This document shows, piece by piece, positions 1-9,226 of a stretch of 64,000 nucleotides of DNA. Origin of the DNA: Enterobacteriaceae endosymbiont of Donacia bicoloricornis (GTDB lineage: Bacteria; Pseudomonadota; Gammaproteobacteria; Enterobacterales; Enterobacteriaceae); assembly GCF_012567955.1 (NCBI RefSeq), contig NZ_CP046186.1:12612-76611 (forward strand), in the 5' to 3' direction. The position numbers and the translations under genes are program-made. Numbering within the stretch: the first letter of the stretch is position 1; each line of letters begins with the position of its first letter. Below the pieces are notes generated by a model, which was not told the DNA's origin, made no database searches, and worked only from the letters and a program-made list of their open reading frames with translations.

Positions 1-110
1 TAAGATAGTAATAAAATTATATTTTTATCTTTTCTTTATTTTATTTATTATTTATTAAAAAAATAATTTTTTATAAAAATTTTGTTATTTTTTATAAAAA
101 AAATTACTAT

Positions 111-186
111 TGGTGGGTCGTGCAGGATTTGAACCTGCGACCAATTGATTAAAAGTCAACTGCTCTACCAACTGAGCTAACGACCC
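111..186 (-). tRNA. lysT: tRNA-Lys (anticodon TTT)
   Basis: Decodes AAA/AAG lysine codons, which are very common in this genome. On the minus strand the acceptor stem GGGTCGT pairs with ACGACCC, the anticodon loop contains CTTTTAA with anticodon TTT, and the T arm is standard. The 3' CCA is encoded in the DNA (TGG at 111-113 on the plus strand), unlike the other five tRNAs here. It lies 22 bp downstream of tRNA-Val and is probably processed from the same transcript. In E. coli a val-lys tRNA cluster also sits divergent from gltX, so this is a shortened form of that locus. A T8 run follows downstream on the minus strand. Confidence 0.97.
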
Positions 187-208
187 ATTGAATAAACTAT
201 AAATTATA

Positions 209-281
209 TGGGTGATGACGGATTTGAACCGGCGACCCCCTCCTTGTAAGGGAGGTACTCTACCAACTGAGCTAATCACCC
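209..281 (-). tRNA. valT: tRNA-Val (anticodon TAC)
   Basis: Cloverleaf on the minus strand: acceptor GGGTGAT/ATCACCC, anticodon TAC inside the CTTACAA loop, normal D and T arms, 73 nt. No CCA is encoded after the discriminator A (plus-strand positions 206-208 read ata), so the 3' end must be added by a CCA-adding enzyme. It is first in a two-tRNA unit with tRNA-Lys, behind a near-consensus promoter at 301-328. E. coli has three valine tRNAs at this locus; only one remains. Confidence 0.97.
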
Positions 282-300
282 TAAAAGGTAATTCTTATAT

Positions 301-328
301 GCTATATTTTTTAATACTCAGATGTCAA
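301..328 (-). promoter_or_regulatory. sigma-70 promoter for tRNA-Val/tRNA-Lys
   Basis: Read on the minus strand: -35 TTGACA (328-323), 16 bp spacer, -10 TATAGC (306-301), with a predicted start about 12 nt upstream of the tRNA-Val 5' end. The -35 is perfect consensus. The spacer length equals that of the tRNA-Ser promoter elsewhere in the window, which supports a real conserved signal rather than chance in AT-rich DNA. Confidence 0.75.
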
Positions 329-409
329 TATTTTTATTAAAAATATTTAAAATAAAAATAAAATAAATTAAAATTTAATAATATTAATCTATAGAAAAAA
401 TTATATATT

Positions 410-1807
410 ATGAAAATAATAACTAGATTTGCACCAAGTCCAACTGGTTACCTACATATAGGTAATATACGTACTGCTTTATATTCATGGTTATTTGCTA
501 AAAAAAATAAAGGTCAATTTATCTTAAGAATTGAAAATACTGATTTTAAAAGATCAAAAAAAATTTTTATTAAAAATATTATTAATACTTTAAAATGGTT
601 AAATATTGATTGGGATAAAGGTCCATTTTTACAAAGTGAAAGAATGGTAAGATATAATAATATAATAAATATTATGCTAAATGAAGGGAAAGCTTATAAA
701 TGTTTTTGTTCTAAAGAAGAATTAGAACAAAATAAACAAAAACAAATTCTTAATAAAGAAAAAATTAAATATAATGGTAAATGTCGTAACAAGAAATTAA
801 AAAATAATATACAATTACCTTATACTGTAAGATTACGTGTTCCTAAAAAAAATACATGTGCTACATTTATAGATACAATTAGAGGTCAAATAATAGTTGA
901 TAATAATGAATTAGATGATTTCATAATTAGAAGATCAGATGGAATTCCAACCTATAATTTTTGTGTAGTTATAGATGATTGGGATATGAAAATAACTCAT
1001 GTTATTAGAGGTGAAGAACATATTAATAATACACCAAAACAAATACACATTATTAATGCTATTGGAGCATATATTCCTATATATACACATGTTTCTATAA
1101 TTAAAGATAAATCAGGAAAAAAAATTTCTAAAAGAGATGGTAATTTTAATATTTTAAAATATAAAGAAAATGGTTATTTACCTATTGCGTTATTAAATTA
1201 TATTTTACGTTTAGGATGGTCTTACGGAAATAAAGAAATTTTTTCATTAGAAGAAATGCAAAAATTATTTAATTTAAAAAATTTAAGTAAATCATCTAGT
1301 ATTTTTGATATAAATAAACTTAATTGGTTTAATAAATATTATTTAAGTAAATTTTCAGAAAATGATATTATTGATTATTTAAAAAAATTTTGTACTAAAA
1401 ATAGTATTAATATTAATAATGGTCCTAAATTAAAAAACTTATATCAAATTTTTCATAAAAGATGTAATACTTTAAAAGAAATAAATAATTTATGTTTTAT
1501 TTTTTATAAAAATCCTAATTATCAAAATAATTTATTAATTAGAAATTACTTAAATATAGATACCAAAATAATTTTAGAAATATTTAAAAAAAAAATAATC
1601 CATATCAAAATATGGTCTATAGAATCTATTAATAATATTTTCAAAAAAATATTATTAAAATTAAATATTTCTTATAAAAAAGCAGCTATGACTTTACGTT
1701 TAGCTATTACTGGAATAAAAAATACCCCTCCTATTAATTATATAATTTATTTAATGGGAAGAGAAAAAATTATTTATCATATTAATAATGCAATAAATTT
1801 TATTTAA
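410..1807 (+). CDS. gltX: Glutamyl-tRNA synthetase
   Basis: Class I synthetase charging tRNA-Glu; 465 aa against 471 in E. coli. The HIGH-type motif HIGN is at residues 16-19 and the KMSKS-type motif KISKR at 237-241. The zinc-binding insert keeps Cys98, Cys100 and Cys125, but the position of the fourth ligand (His127 in E. coli) is Asn127, so zinc binding may be weakened or lost. The C-terminal anticodon-binding region is lysine/asparagine-rich and diverged but full length. It starts at the ATG 128 bp from the divergent tRNA-Val gene, as in the E. coli gltX locus. Confidence 0.97.
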   Translation: MKIITRFAPSPTGYLHIGNIRTALYSWLFAKKNKGQFILRIENTDFKRSKKIFIKNIINTLKWLNIDWDKGPFLQSERMVRYNNIINIMLNEGKAYKCFCSKEELEQNKQKQILNKEKIKYNGKCRNKKLKNNIQLPYTVRLRVPKKNTCATFIDTIRGQIIVDNNELDDFIIRRSDGIPTYNFCVVIDDWDMKITHVIRGEEHINNTPKQIHIINAIGAYIPIYTHVSIIKDKSGKKISKRDGNFNILKYKENGYLPIALLNYILRLGWSYGNKEIFSLEEMQKLFNLKNLSKSSSIFDINKLNWFNKYYLSKFSENDIIDYLKKFCTKNSININNGPKLKNLYQIFHKRCNTLKEINNLCFIFYKNPNYQNNLLIRNYLNIDTKIILEIFKKKIIHIKIWSIESINNIFKKILLKLNISYKKAAMTLRLAITGIKNTPPINYIIYLMGREKIIYHINNAINFI

Positions 1808-1863
1808 AAATAAAATATTAAAATAATAAAATTAAAATAAATATACTTTTCTTTTCTTTTATA

Positions 1864-2184
1864 TTAATTTCTTAATCTAGGTGTTATTAGTTGCTTTTTT
1901 ATAGCAGCTGATAACTCATCTAAAGATGAGTTTTCTGAATGTTCATTGTCAAGAGGTTCACTGGATAATTGAACTTCTGATAAATAGGTATGTATTGGTT
2001 GACCATTATCATCCTCCATTACTACATGATACCAAGGTTTATTACGTAATTTTTTACTTTCTGCAACTTCATTAATTTTAGGATCATGTAAAGAATATTC
2101 AGGATCAATATCAACTATAACTCCTAAAAAACCTAATAATTTATGTCTTACTTGTTGACCAATACCAAATTTACTGGTAATCAT
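1864..2184 (-). CDS. hspQ: Heat shock protein HspQ (hemimethylated DNA-binding, YccV family)
   Basis: A 106-residue protein aligning end to end with E. coli HspQ (105 aa). It shares the N-terminal [11 protein letters not shown] and the central [12 protein letters not shown] segments and the C-terminal PRLRN. In E. coli HspQ is heat-induced, binds hemimethylated DNA and modulates proteolysis; that role is known from the family, not shown here. Conservation is far higher than for most genes in the window. A good ribosome-binding site (AGGAAGGA) precedes the ATG. Convergent with gltX. Confidence 0.95.
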   Translation of the reverse strand: MITSKFGIGQQVRHKLLGFLGVIVDIDPEYSLHDPKINEVAESKKLRNKPWYHVVMEDDNGQPIHTYLSEVQLSSEPLDNEHSENSSLDELSAAIKKQLITPRLRN

Positions 2185-2353
2185 TATTAATGATCCTTCC
2201 TAAGAAATATTATAGTTTTTATAGTAATTATATAATAAACTTATCTAAAATTAAATATTTATTTAAATTAAACTATAAAAATTAAACTAATTTTTATATA
2301 TTATTAAAATAATTTTAAATATAAAATTTTTTAAAAAAAAAGAGAAAAAATAT

Positions 2354-3436
2354 ATGGTAAGACCAATTTGTGCTATTATAAATAGCAATGCATTAAAAAA
2401 TAATTTAAAAATAATAAAAAAAATTGCATATAAATCTAAAGTTTGGGCTGTATTAAAAGCAGATGCTTATGGACATGGTATTAAAAATATTTATTCTGTA
2501 ATAAAATATGACAGTGATGGTTTTGCTATTTTAACATTAGATGAAGCTATAATTTTAAGAAAAAATGGTTGTATTAAACCAATTCTTTTACTAGAAGGTT
2601 TTTTTAATAGAGAGGAATTATATTTAATTTATAAATATTTTTTAACTATTACAATACATAATAAATGGCAACTTAATAATTTAATTAAATTCAAATCAAA
2701 ATACCCTATTAATATATATATAAAAATTAATACTGGAATGAATAGATTAGGATTTCCTATAAAAGATGTTATTCCAATAATAAATATTATTAAAAAAAAA
2801 ATTAATGTTTATAACATAACTTTAATGACTCATTTTGCTGATGCATCTAAAAATTCTTCTTTTGTTAAAAAACAAATAAATAATATTAAAAATATTATTA
2901 ATATTTATCATAATTTTTCATACTCATTTGCTAATTCAGCAGCAATATTATGGCATTCATATAGTTATTATGATTGGATAAGAACTGGTATAATTTTATA
3001 TGGTGCTTCACCTACAGGTGTTTGGGAAGATATTGCTAAAAAAAAAATACAACCAGTAATGACATTAAAAAGTAAAATAATATCTATTCAAAAAATATAT
3101 CCAGGAGATATTATAGGATATAATTGTCAATATTATACAAATACAAAAAATAGAATAGGAATTATTGCATGTGGATATGCTGATGGTTATCCTAGAAATA
3201 TTAATCATAATAAAACATATGTTTTAATTAAAGGTATTAAAACATTAATATTAGGTAGTATATCTATGGATATGATAGTAGTAGATTTAAATAATATCCC
3301 TACAGCTAAAATAGGAAGTTCAGTTGAATTATGGGGAGAAAATATTAAAATTGATGATATAGCTAAGTCTTCTAATACTATCGGATATGAATTAATGTGT
3401 TCTGTTTCAAAAAGAGTACCTAGAATTTTAAAATAA
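2354..3436 (+). CDS. alr: Alanine racemase, PLP-dependent
   Basis: Interconverts L- and D-alanine for peptidoglycan; 360 aa against 359 in E. coli. The PLP lysine is Lys35 in the motif VLKADAYGHG and the second catalytic residue is probably Tyr256 in IIGYNCQ. It pairs functionally with DacA and with the diaminopimelate enzymes in this window, indicating cell-wall synthesis is retained. In E. coli alr sits beside dnaB; here the two are about 17 kb apart, so a rearrangement has occurred. Ends convergent with metG. Confidence 0.97.
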   Translation: MVRPICAIINSNALKNNLKIIKKIAYKSKVWAVLKADAYGHGIKNIYSVIKYDSDGFAILTLDEAIILRKNGCIKPILLLEGFFNREELYLIYKYFLTITIHNKWQLNNLIKFKSKYPINIYIKINTGMNRLGFPIKDVIPIINIIKKKINVYNITLMTHFADASKNSSFVKKQINNIKNIINIYHNFSYSFANSAAILWHSYSYYDWIRTGIILYGASPTGVWEDIAKKKIQPVMTLKSKIISIQKIYPGDIIGYNCQYYTNTKNRIGIIACGYADGYPRNINHNKTYVLIKGIKTLILGSISMDMIVVDLNNIPTAKIGSSVELWGENIKIDDIAKSSNTIGYELMCSVSKRVPRILK

Positions 3437-3485
3437 CTTTTTAAAATTTTTTAAAAAAAAATATAAAAAATAGTAGATTTTATAT

Positions 3486-5114
3486 TTATTTTTTTATTAT
3501 TTTGTTTAAATTATTTATATTTATTCTAACAAACAAAGGTTTAAATTTACTAATTTTTGTATTAATTAAAGGCAATTTAATATTTTTTAAACATAATTTA
3601 TTTTTTAAAAATAATTCCGTTTTTTTAGATAAAATAGGCATAATTGGTTTTAAATATATCATTATTAAACGAAACATATTAATTCCCATAGAACAAATAT
3701 TATGAACTTCTTTTCTTTTAAAATTATTTTTAATTAATAACCATGGTTTATATTTATCTATATAATAATTAGCTTTATCTGATAAAATTATTATTTGTTT
3801 AATAACATCATTAAATTTACCTTGTATAAAATATTCATGAATAACCTCAGATTTTTTAACAAATTTTAAATATAGAGACATATCAATATTTTTAGCTAAA
3901 TTATCATTAAAATAATTATTAATAAAATATGCATTTCTTGAAGCTAAATTAACAATTTTATTTACGATATCTCCATTTATTTTAAAAATGAAATCAGAAA
4001 AATTAAAATCAATATCATTAATATTATGTGATAATTTAGAAGCATAATAATAACGTAAACTATCAGAATCCATAAAATTTAACCATTTTTTTGCAGTAAT
4101 AAAATTACCTTTTGATTTTGACATTTTTAATCCATTTAATGTTACATGACCATGAACAAATAATTTAGTAGGTTTTCTAAAATTACTTCCTTCTAATATT
4201 GCAGGCCAAAATAAACTATGAAAATAAATAATATCTTTTCCAATAAAATGATATAATTCTGTATCTGAATCTTTTTTCCACCATTCATAAAAATTAATTT
4301 TTTTATTATCACATAAATTTTTAAAAGTACTTATATAACCTATTGGTGCATCTAACCATACATAGAAATATTTATTAAAAGATTTAGGTATTTTAAAACC
4401 AAAATATGGACTATCTCTTGTAATATCCCATTTTTTTAAACCTAAAGTAAACCATTCACATATTTTATTTTTTATTTTTTTATTTAAAACACCAGAATAA
4501 ATCCATTTTTTTAAAAAATTACTAAATTGAGGTAGATCAAAAAAAAAATGTTCAGAATTACATAATATAGGAGTAGTATTAGATAAAACAGAAATTGGAT
4601 TAATTAAATCTATAGAAGAATAAGTAGTACCACAATTTTCACAGTGATCTCCATATTGGTTTATAGATTTACAATTAGGACATGATCCTTTTATAAATCT
4701 ATCAGGTAAAAAAATATTATGAACAAAATCATATAATTGTTGAATAATTCTTTTTTTAATAAAATTTCGTTTTTTTAAACGATTAAAAATTAATTTAGCA
4801 AAAAAAAAGTTTTCCCTACTATGTGTAGTATAGTAGTTATCATAACTAATATTAAATTTTTTTAAATCTATAATATGTTCATTATATATTTTATTAATTA
4901 AATTTTCTGGACTTATATTTAATTGCTGAGCTTTAAGCATGACAGGAGTACCATGTGCATCATCAGCACAAATAAAAAATATTTTATTTCCACACATTCG
5001 CTGATATCGAACCCAAATATCTGCTTGTATATGTTCTAAAATATGACCTAAATGAATACTACCATTAGAATAAGGAAAAGCACATGTAACTAATATTTTT
5101 TTTTTTAATAACAT
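3486..5114 (-). CDS. metG: Methionyl-tRNA synthetase lacking the C-terminal dimerisation domain
   Basis: Class I synthetase for tRNA-Met. HIGH-type HLGH at residues 21-24, zinc knuckle with Cys145, Cys148, Cys158 and Cys161, and KMSKS at 330-334. At 542 aa it ends after the anticodon-binding helical domain; E. coli MetG is 677 aa and carries an extra C-terminal tRNA-binding/dimerisation domain that is absent here. C-terminally truncated E. coli MetRS is known to be active as a monomer, so this should be functional. Starts at an ATG; convergent with alr. Confidence 0.96.
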   Translation of the reverse strand: MLLKKKILVTCAFPYSNGSIHLGHILEHIQADIWVRYQRMCGNKIFFICADDAHGTPVMLKAQQLNISPENLINKIYNEHIIDLKKFNISYDNYYTTHSRENFFFAKLIFNRLKKRNFIKKRIIQQLYDFVHNIFLPDRFIKGSCPNCKSINQYGDHCENCGTTYSSIDLINPISVLSNTTPILCNSEHFFFDLPQFSNFLKKWIYSGVLNKKIKNKICEWFTLGLKKWDITRDSPYFGFKIPKSFNKYFYVWLDAPIGYISTFKNLCDNKKINFYEWWKKDSDTELYHFIGKDIIYFHSLFWPAILEGSNFRKPTKLFVHGHVTLNGLKMSKSKGNFITAKKWLNFMDSDSLRYYYASKLSHNINDIDFNFSDFIFKINGDIVNKIVNLASRNAYFINNYFNDNLAKNIDMSLYLKFVKKSEVIHEYFIQGKFNDVIKQIIILSDKANYYIDKYKPWLLIKNNFKRKEVHNICSMGINMFRLIMIYLKPIMPILSKKTELFLKNKLCLKNIKLPLINTKISKFKPLFVRININNLNKIIKK

Positions 5115-5184
5115 AATATATTACTTATTATATTTTTATATATTTTATATATAAATTAAAATTTATTTAATATAAAAAAATATT

Positions 5185-5706
5185 TTAATAAAAGAGCTTA
5201 ATTATAATATTATTACAAATAGGATACAATAAATATAAAGAAAATATTAAATATAAATAGCAAAAAATATCTTCATTAAGTAATTTTTTTGTAATAAGTG
5301 GTAATCTAAATTTTTTTTTATAAGGCCATAATAATGGCACTCCAAATGGAGTTAATATATCAGCAACAATATGACTACAATAACCAATAATTAACCCTAA
5401 TTTAACATCAAAAATATTATTTAATTTTAAATTAATAGAAAAAATAATAAATCCAAAAACTAAAATAGATAATAAACTATGCGTAAATCCTCTATGTCCA
5501 AATATTTTATTAACTAAATAAGATAAGATTTTTATTTTACGTCCTAATATAGATTTAGGATTATCAATATCTGGTAATAAACATGTAATTATTGAAACAG
5601 GAATAATACGCCACCAATCATCATGATATAGGATCTTGGAAAAAATAAAATGTTGTATTAAAATACTACTAGTTATTGTAAATATTATATGTCCTTTAAT
5701 TGTCAT
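5185..5706 (-). CDS. Inner-membrane DUF457 family protein (YdjM/YbcI-like, putative metal-dependent hydrolase)
   Basis: A 173-residue membrane protein of the YdjM/YbcI (DUF457) family, whose biochemical activity is not established. Visible family signatures are His6 in KGHIIF, the LLPDIDNP motif with Asp46 and Asp48, HRGFTHS (His71, His76) and SHIVAD with His112 and Asp116. These are plausible metal ligands. Several hydrophobic segments, including two near the C-terminus, suggest an integral inner-membrane protein. It lies between metG and rnb with short spacers on the same strand and may be cotranscribed with metG. The family call is firm; choosing between YdjM and YbcI is not possible by eye. 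Confidence 0.82.
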   Translation of the reverse strand: MTIKGHIIFTITSSILIQHFIFSKILYHDDWWRIIPVSIITCLLPDIDNPKSILGRKIKILSYLVNKIFGHRGFTHSLLSILVFGFIIFSINLKLNNIFDVKLGLIIGYCSHIVADILTPFGVPLLWPYKKKFRLPLITKKLLNEDIFCYLYLIFSLYLLYPICNNIIIKLFY

Positions 5707-5725
5707 ATAAATTTTACCTAAAAAA

Positions 5726-7663
5726 TTAATTTACTAATTTAGCAATAATACCATTAATATTTATTTTTTTTATAATAACTTTTATTTTATCAGTAACTTT
5801 AAAAAATAATTTATTTTTATTTAAAATAATTCCTTTTTCTTGCTTAAAAATTAAATTTTTATTTAAAAATTTTTTAGGGATAAAAGCATAAGCACCATTT
5901 TCAAGAAATCTGATCTTAATACCATTATATAATATATCAATAATTTCAGATATAAAAATTTTATTACGAGTATAAATATTTTGGAAATATTGTAAATATA
6001 AAAAATTATATAAATCTTTTTGTGCTTGTTTGTATAAATAACGTTTTTGATTCATATTGATATATATATCATTTAAAGGTTTTAATATATTATATTTTTT
6101 ATTTATAATTGATTTTATTAATCTATGATTAATCATATCTCCAAATTTTCTAATAGGAGAGGTCCAAGTAGCATATCTTTTTAAACCTAAAGAAAAATGA
6201 GGTCCTGGTTTTATATTAAAAAATGTAATTAATTGATATTTTTTTATTCTATTTAAAATAAATGATGATTTTGAATCTTGTAATTGATTATATAAAGTTT
6301 TATATCCTGTTAAAGTCATTAAAAATGACTTATTATATCTAATATTAGATTCATTTAATAATTCTTTTATTTTATCAATTTTATTTATATTAAAACCATA
6401 ATATATATTATATACTCCAAAATCTAAATGTTTATATAATATTTCAGATGCACATATATTAGCGGTTATCATTGCAGTTTCAATTATCTTATGTGCTATT
6501 CTTCTTTTTTCTATTATTATATCTAATATATTACCTTGATTATCAATCATAAATTTATAATCTTGATTATTAAATTTTACAGTATTTTTATCATTCCATT
6601 TTTTACGATATAAATAAAATTTATATAATAAAAAAATTTGTTTTTTAATTTGACTATTATTAGGTTTCCAAGTTCCTTTTTTTTCTAACCAATCTGAAAC
6701 ATCATTATAATTTAATTTTGCTTTTGATTTTATCCAACCGGTAAAAAAAATTATTTTTTTATTTAAAAGACCGTTTTTATTAATTTTTATTTTACAAATT
6801 AAAACTGGTCTTTTTTTATTAGGATGTAAAGAACAAAAATTTTCTGATAATTTTTTTGGTAATAAAGAAATAGTTAATCCTGGTAAATAATTTGTAAACA
6901 TTCTTTCTGAAGCTATTTGGTCTATTTTACTATCTTTCTTAATATAAGAAGTAGGATCTGCAATTGCAATATAAATTAACAATTCTTCTTCAGATATTTC
7001 TTCTATATATAATGCATCATCTATATCTTTAGTCTCTTTACTATCTATTGTAATAAAACATAATTTTGTTAAATCGTGTCTATTTATATTTTCATCTAAA
7101 AATTCTATTTTTTTACATAAATCATTACTAGGAGAATTAATTTCAAGATTATATTTTAATAATATTTCCCACCATGGTTTTAAATGTTTATTATTTATAG
7201 TTAAAATTTCTGTTATTTCTGCTACAAATGAATTATTATTTTTTTTTAAGGGATGTTGGATAATTTTTGCAATTACTTTATCACCATTTTTAAAATTATT
7301 TTTTATATTTTTTCCTATAACACATTTTATTATATTATTAAATAAAAATTTTTTTTTAGGAATAATATAAATATTATTTATATTTTTTTTTATTATTCCT
7401 TCAAAAATATTAATACTAGATTTTATTAGTTTAATTGGAATAACATTTAATTTATTATTAATATCATTTTTTATATTTGCTAATATATAGTCTCCATCCA
7501 TAACATATTTTAAATAAATATAAGAAATATGATACATGTTATTTTCATCTGTTTCTAAAATAACTGTATTTTTATTTAAAATTTTTACAAAACCTTTTAT
7601 AGAAGGTAAATTTTTTGAAAATTTTTTTTTTAATTTGAAAAGTAAAATATTATTATAAAGCAT
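5726..7663 (-). CDS. rnb: Exoribonuclease II
   Basis: Processive 3'-5' exoribonuclease; 645 aa against 644 in E. coli. N-terminal cold-shock/S1-type RNA-binding domains precede the RNB catalytic domain, where Asp207, Asp213, Asp215 and Asp216 in TIDSKETKDIDDA match the E. coli metal-binding aspartates with a shift of six. A C-terminal S1 domain follows. Together with RNase E (rne, end of the window) it supplies much of the mRNA decay capacity seen here. Starts at an ATG, 19 bp upstream of the DUF457 gene. Confidence 0.96.
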   Translation of the reverse strand: MLYNNILLFKLKKKFSKNLPSIKGFVKILNKNTVILETDENNMYHISYIYLKYVMDGDYILANIKNDINNKLNVIPIKLIKSSINIFEGIIKKNINNIYIIPKKKFLFNNIIKCVIGKNIKNNFKNGDKVIAKIIQHPLKKNNNSFVAEITEILTINNKHLKPWWEILLKYNLEINSPSNDLCKKIEFLDENINRHDLTKLCFITIDSKETKDIDDALYIEEISEEELLIYIAIADPTSYIKKDSKIDQIASERMFTNYLPGLTISLLPKKLSENFCSLHPNKKRPVLICKIKINKNGLLNKKIIFFTGWIKSKAKLNYNDVSDWLEKKGTWKPNNSQIKKQIFLLYKFYLYRKKWNDKNTVKFNNQDYKFMIDNQGNILDIIIEKRRIAHKIIETAMITANICASEILYKHLDFGVYNIYYGFNINKIDKIKELLNESNIRYNKSFLMTLTGYKTLYNQLQDSKSSFILNRIKKYQLITFFNIKPGPHFSLGLKRYATWTSPIRKFGDMINHRLIKSIINKKYNILKPLNDIYINMNQKRYLYKQAQKDLYNFLYLQYFQNIYTRNKIFISEIIDILYNGIKIRFLENGAYAFIPKKFLNKNLIFKQEKGIILNKNKLFFKVTDKIKVIIKKININGIIAKLVN

Positions 7664-7687
7664 AATATTAATTATTATTTATTTAAA

Positions 7688-8212
7688 TTAAAATGGAATA
7701 TCATCTTCAAAATCAAGAAGATTTTCATTTTTATTAATAGATAATTTATCATCATCATTTTTTTGTATCATATCATTAGATATGTTTGTTTTTTTGTTCC
7801 AATCATCTTTTATTTCTTTTAAATTTTTATTTTTATTTGATAAATTATTATCATGTTGTCTTATATTATTTAATATCTGCATTGTTCCTCCTATACTTAC
7901 AATTATTTCAGTTATATAATTATCTTGTCCATTTTGATTTTGCCACTTTCTAGTTTGTAAATAACCTTCAATATAAACTTGGGATCCTTTTTTTAAATAT
8001 TCATTAGAAATTTCAGCTAATTTACCAAATATTACAATTCTATGCCATTCGGTTTTTTCTTTATTTTCCCCAGTATTTTTATCTTTCCAATTATTCGAAG
8101 TAGCAACTATAATATTTACAACAGGATTTCCATTCGGCATATAACGTATTTCAGGATTTTTACCTAAAAAACCAATTATAATTACTTTATTAATACCTCT
8201 TCTACTAGCCAT
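7688..8212 (-). CDS. ssb: Single-stranded DNA-binding protein
   Basis: Coats single-stranded DNA in replication and repair; 174 aa against 178 in E. coli. The N-terminal OB fold (from [15 protein letters not shown] through the GTMQIL segment) is well conserved. A low-complexity linker rich in Lys/Asn/Asp replaces the Gly/Gln-rich linker of E. coli. The acidic protein-docking tail is kept at the extreme C-terminus as DFEDDIPF (residues 167-174), so partner recruitment is probably intact. A GGA ribosome-binding site precedes the ATG. Confidence 0.97.
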   Translation of the reverse strand: MASRRGINKVIIIGFLGKNPEIRYMPNGNPVVNIIVATSNNWKDKNTGENKEKTEWHRIVIFGKLAEISNEYLKKGSQVYIEGYLQTRKWQNQNGQDNYITEIIVSIGGTMQILNNIRQHDNNLSNKNKNLKEIKDDWNKKTNISNDMIQKNDDDKLSINKNENLLDFEDDIPF

Positions 8213-8286
8213 TTTTTTAATCCTTTTAACTAAAAAATTAATATTTTAAATTTTAAATAAGATAATTATTACATGAAAAATATAAA

Positions 8287-9162
8287 TTATATAGGTAATA
8301 AATTTCCAATAAGAAAACGTAATTTTTTCATTGCATTTTTTTCTAATTGTCTTATACGTTCTGCAGATATACCATAATAATTTGCTAATTCTTGTAATGT
8401 AGTTTTTTTTTTATTTTTATTTAACCATCTTAAGTTAATAATATGACGACTACGATAATCTAATTTTTGTAAAGCTTTATATAATTTTTCTGAAATAAAT
8501 TTACTCCAATTATCTTTTTCTATTATATTAGCAAAATTAGAACTATGATCTTTAAGAAAGATATTAGAATTAATTTGTTTATTTTTAAAATCGTCTTTTG
8601 TATCATCATGCATATCTTGTGCTGACATACGTGATTCCATTTCATAAACATCTTTTATAGATACTCCTAATTCTTTCGCTACCATTTTAATTTCATCTTG
8701 ATTAAACCAACCTAATCTTTGTTTAGCTTTTCGTAAATTAAAAAATAATTTTCTTTGTGCTTTTGTAGTAGCAACTTTTACAATTCTCCAATTACGTAAA
8801 ACATATTCATGTATTTCAGCTTTTATCCAATGAATAGCAAAAGATACTAATCTTACACCAATTTCTGGATTAAATCTCCTTACAGCTTTCATTAAACCTA
8901 TATTACCTTCTTGAATAAGATCTGCTTGTTGCAATCCATATCCTGAATAATATTTAGCCACATGTATAACAAATCTTAAATGCGATAAAATCAATTTTTT
9001 AGCAGCTTCTAAATCTCCTTTATAATATAATTTTTTTGATAATTCTTGTTCTTCTTTAGCAGTTAACATTGGATAAGTATTTGTTGCATGTATATAAGAA
9101 TCTAATGTACCTATAGGAAGAAGAGAAGATCTTAAATTAGAGGTAAATATATTTTTATACAT
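8287..9162 (-). CDS. rpoH: RNA polymerase sigma factor sigma-32 (heat shock)
   Basis: Directs RNA polymerase to heat-shock promoters. Region 2 is nearly identical to E. coli ([20 protein letters not shown]), followed by the sigma-32-specific RpoH box [10 protein letters not shown] and region 4 with the helix-turn-helix [20 protein letters not shown]. The frame is open from a TTG at 9174, but that codon overlaps a perfect GGAGG; the ATG at 9162, five nt after the GGAGG, is the true start (291 aa; E. coli 284). In E. coli the operon is ftsY-ftsE-ftsX-rpoH; ftsE and ftsX are missing here and only 64 bp separates ftsY from rpoH. Confidence 0.97.
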   Translation of the reverse strand: MYKNIFTSNLRSSLLPIGTLDSYIHATNTYPMLTAKEEQELSKKLYYKGDLEAAKKLILSHLRFVIHVAKYYSGYGLQQADLIQEGNIGLMKAVRRFNPEIGVRLVSFAIHWIKAEIHEYVLRNWRIVKVATTKAQRKLFFNLRKAKQRLGWFNQDEIKMVAKELGVSIKDVYEMESRMSAQDMHDDTKDDFKNKQINSNIFLKDHSSNFANIIEKDNWSKFISEKLYKALQKLDYRSRHIINLRWLNKNKKKTTLQELANYYGISAERIRQLEKNAMKKLRFLIGNLLPI

Positions 9163-9167
9163 TAATT

Positions 9168-9172
9168 CCTCC
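9168..9172 (-). promoter_or_regulatory. Ribosome-binding site that fixes the rpoH start
   Basis: Perfect GGAGG on the minus strand, five nt before the ATG at 9162. The upstream in-frame TTG at 9174 overlaps it and cannot be the start used with this site. Confidence 0.85.
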
Positions 9173-9226
9173 AAAAATAAAAAACATTAGTAATTAATTT
9201 TACATTAATTATATTAATCATTATTT

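Noticed and set aside
1..110. Partial gene at the left edge
   Set aside because: Stops in all frames and pure A/T spacer; only the downstream flank of tRNA-Lys is present.
1913..1932. Perfect 9 bp inverted repeat AACTCATCT/AGATGAGTT inside hspQ
   Set aside because: It lies in codons for a conserved SSLDELS stretch and is explained by the amino acids plus AT-rich codon choice; no operator or terminator context.
9163..9174. Longer rpoH start at TTG 9174
   Set aside because: The codon overlaps the GGAGG ribosome-binding site; the ATG at 9162 fits spacing and the family.
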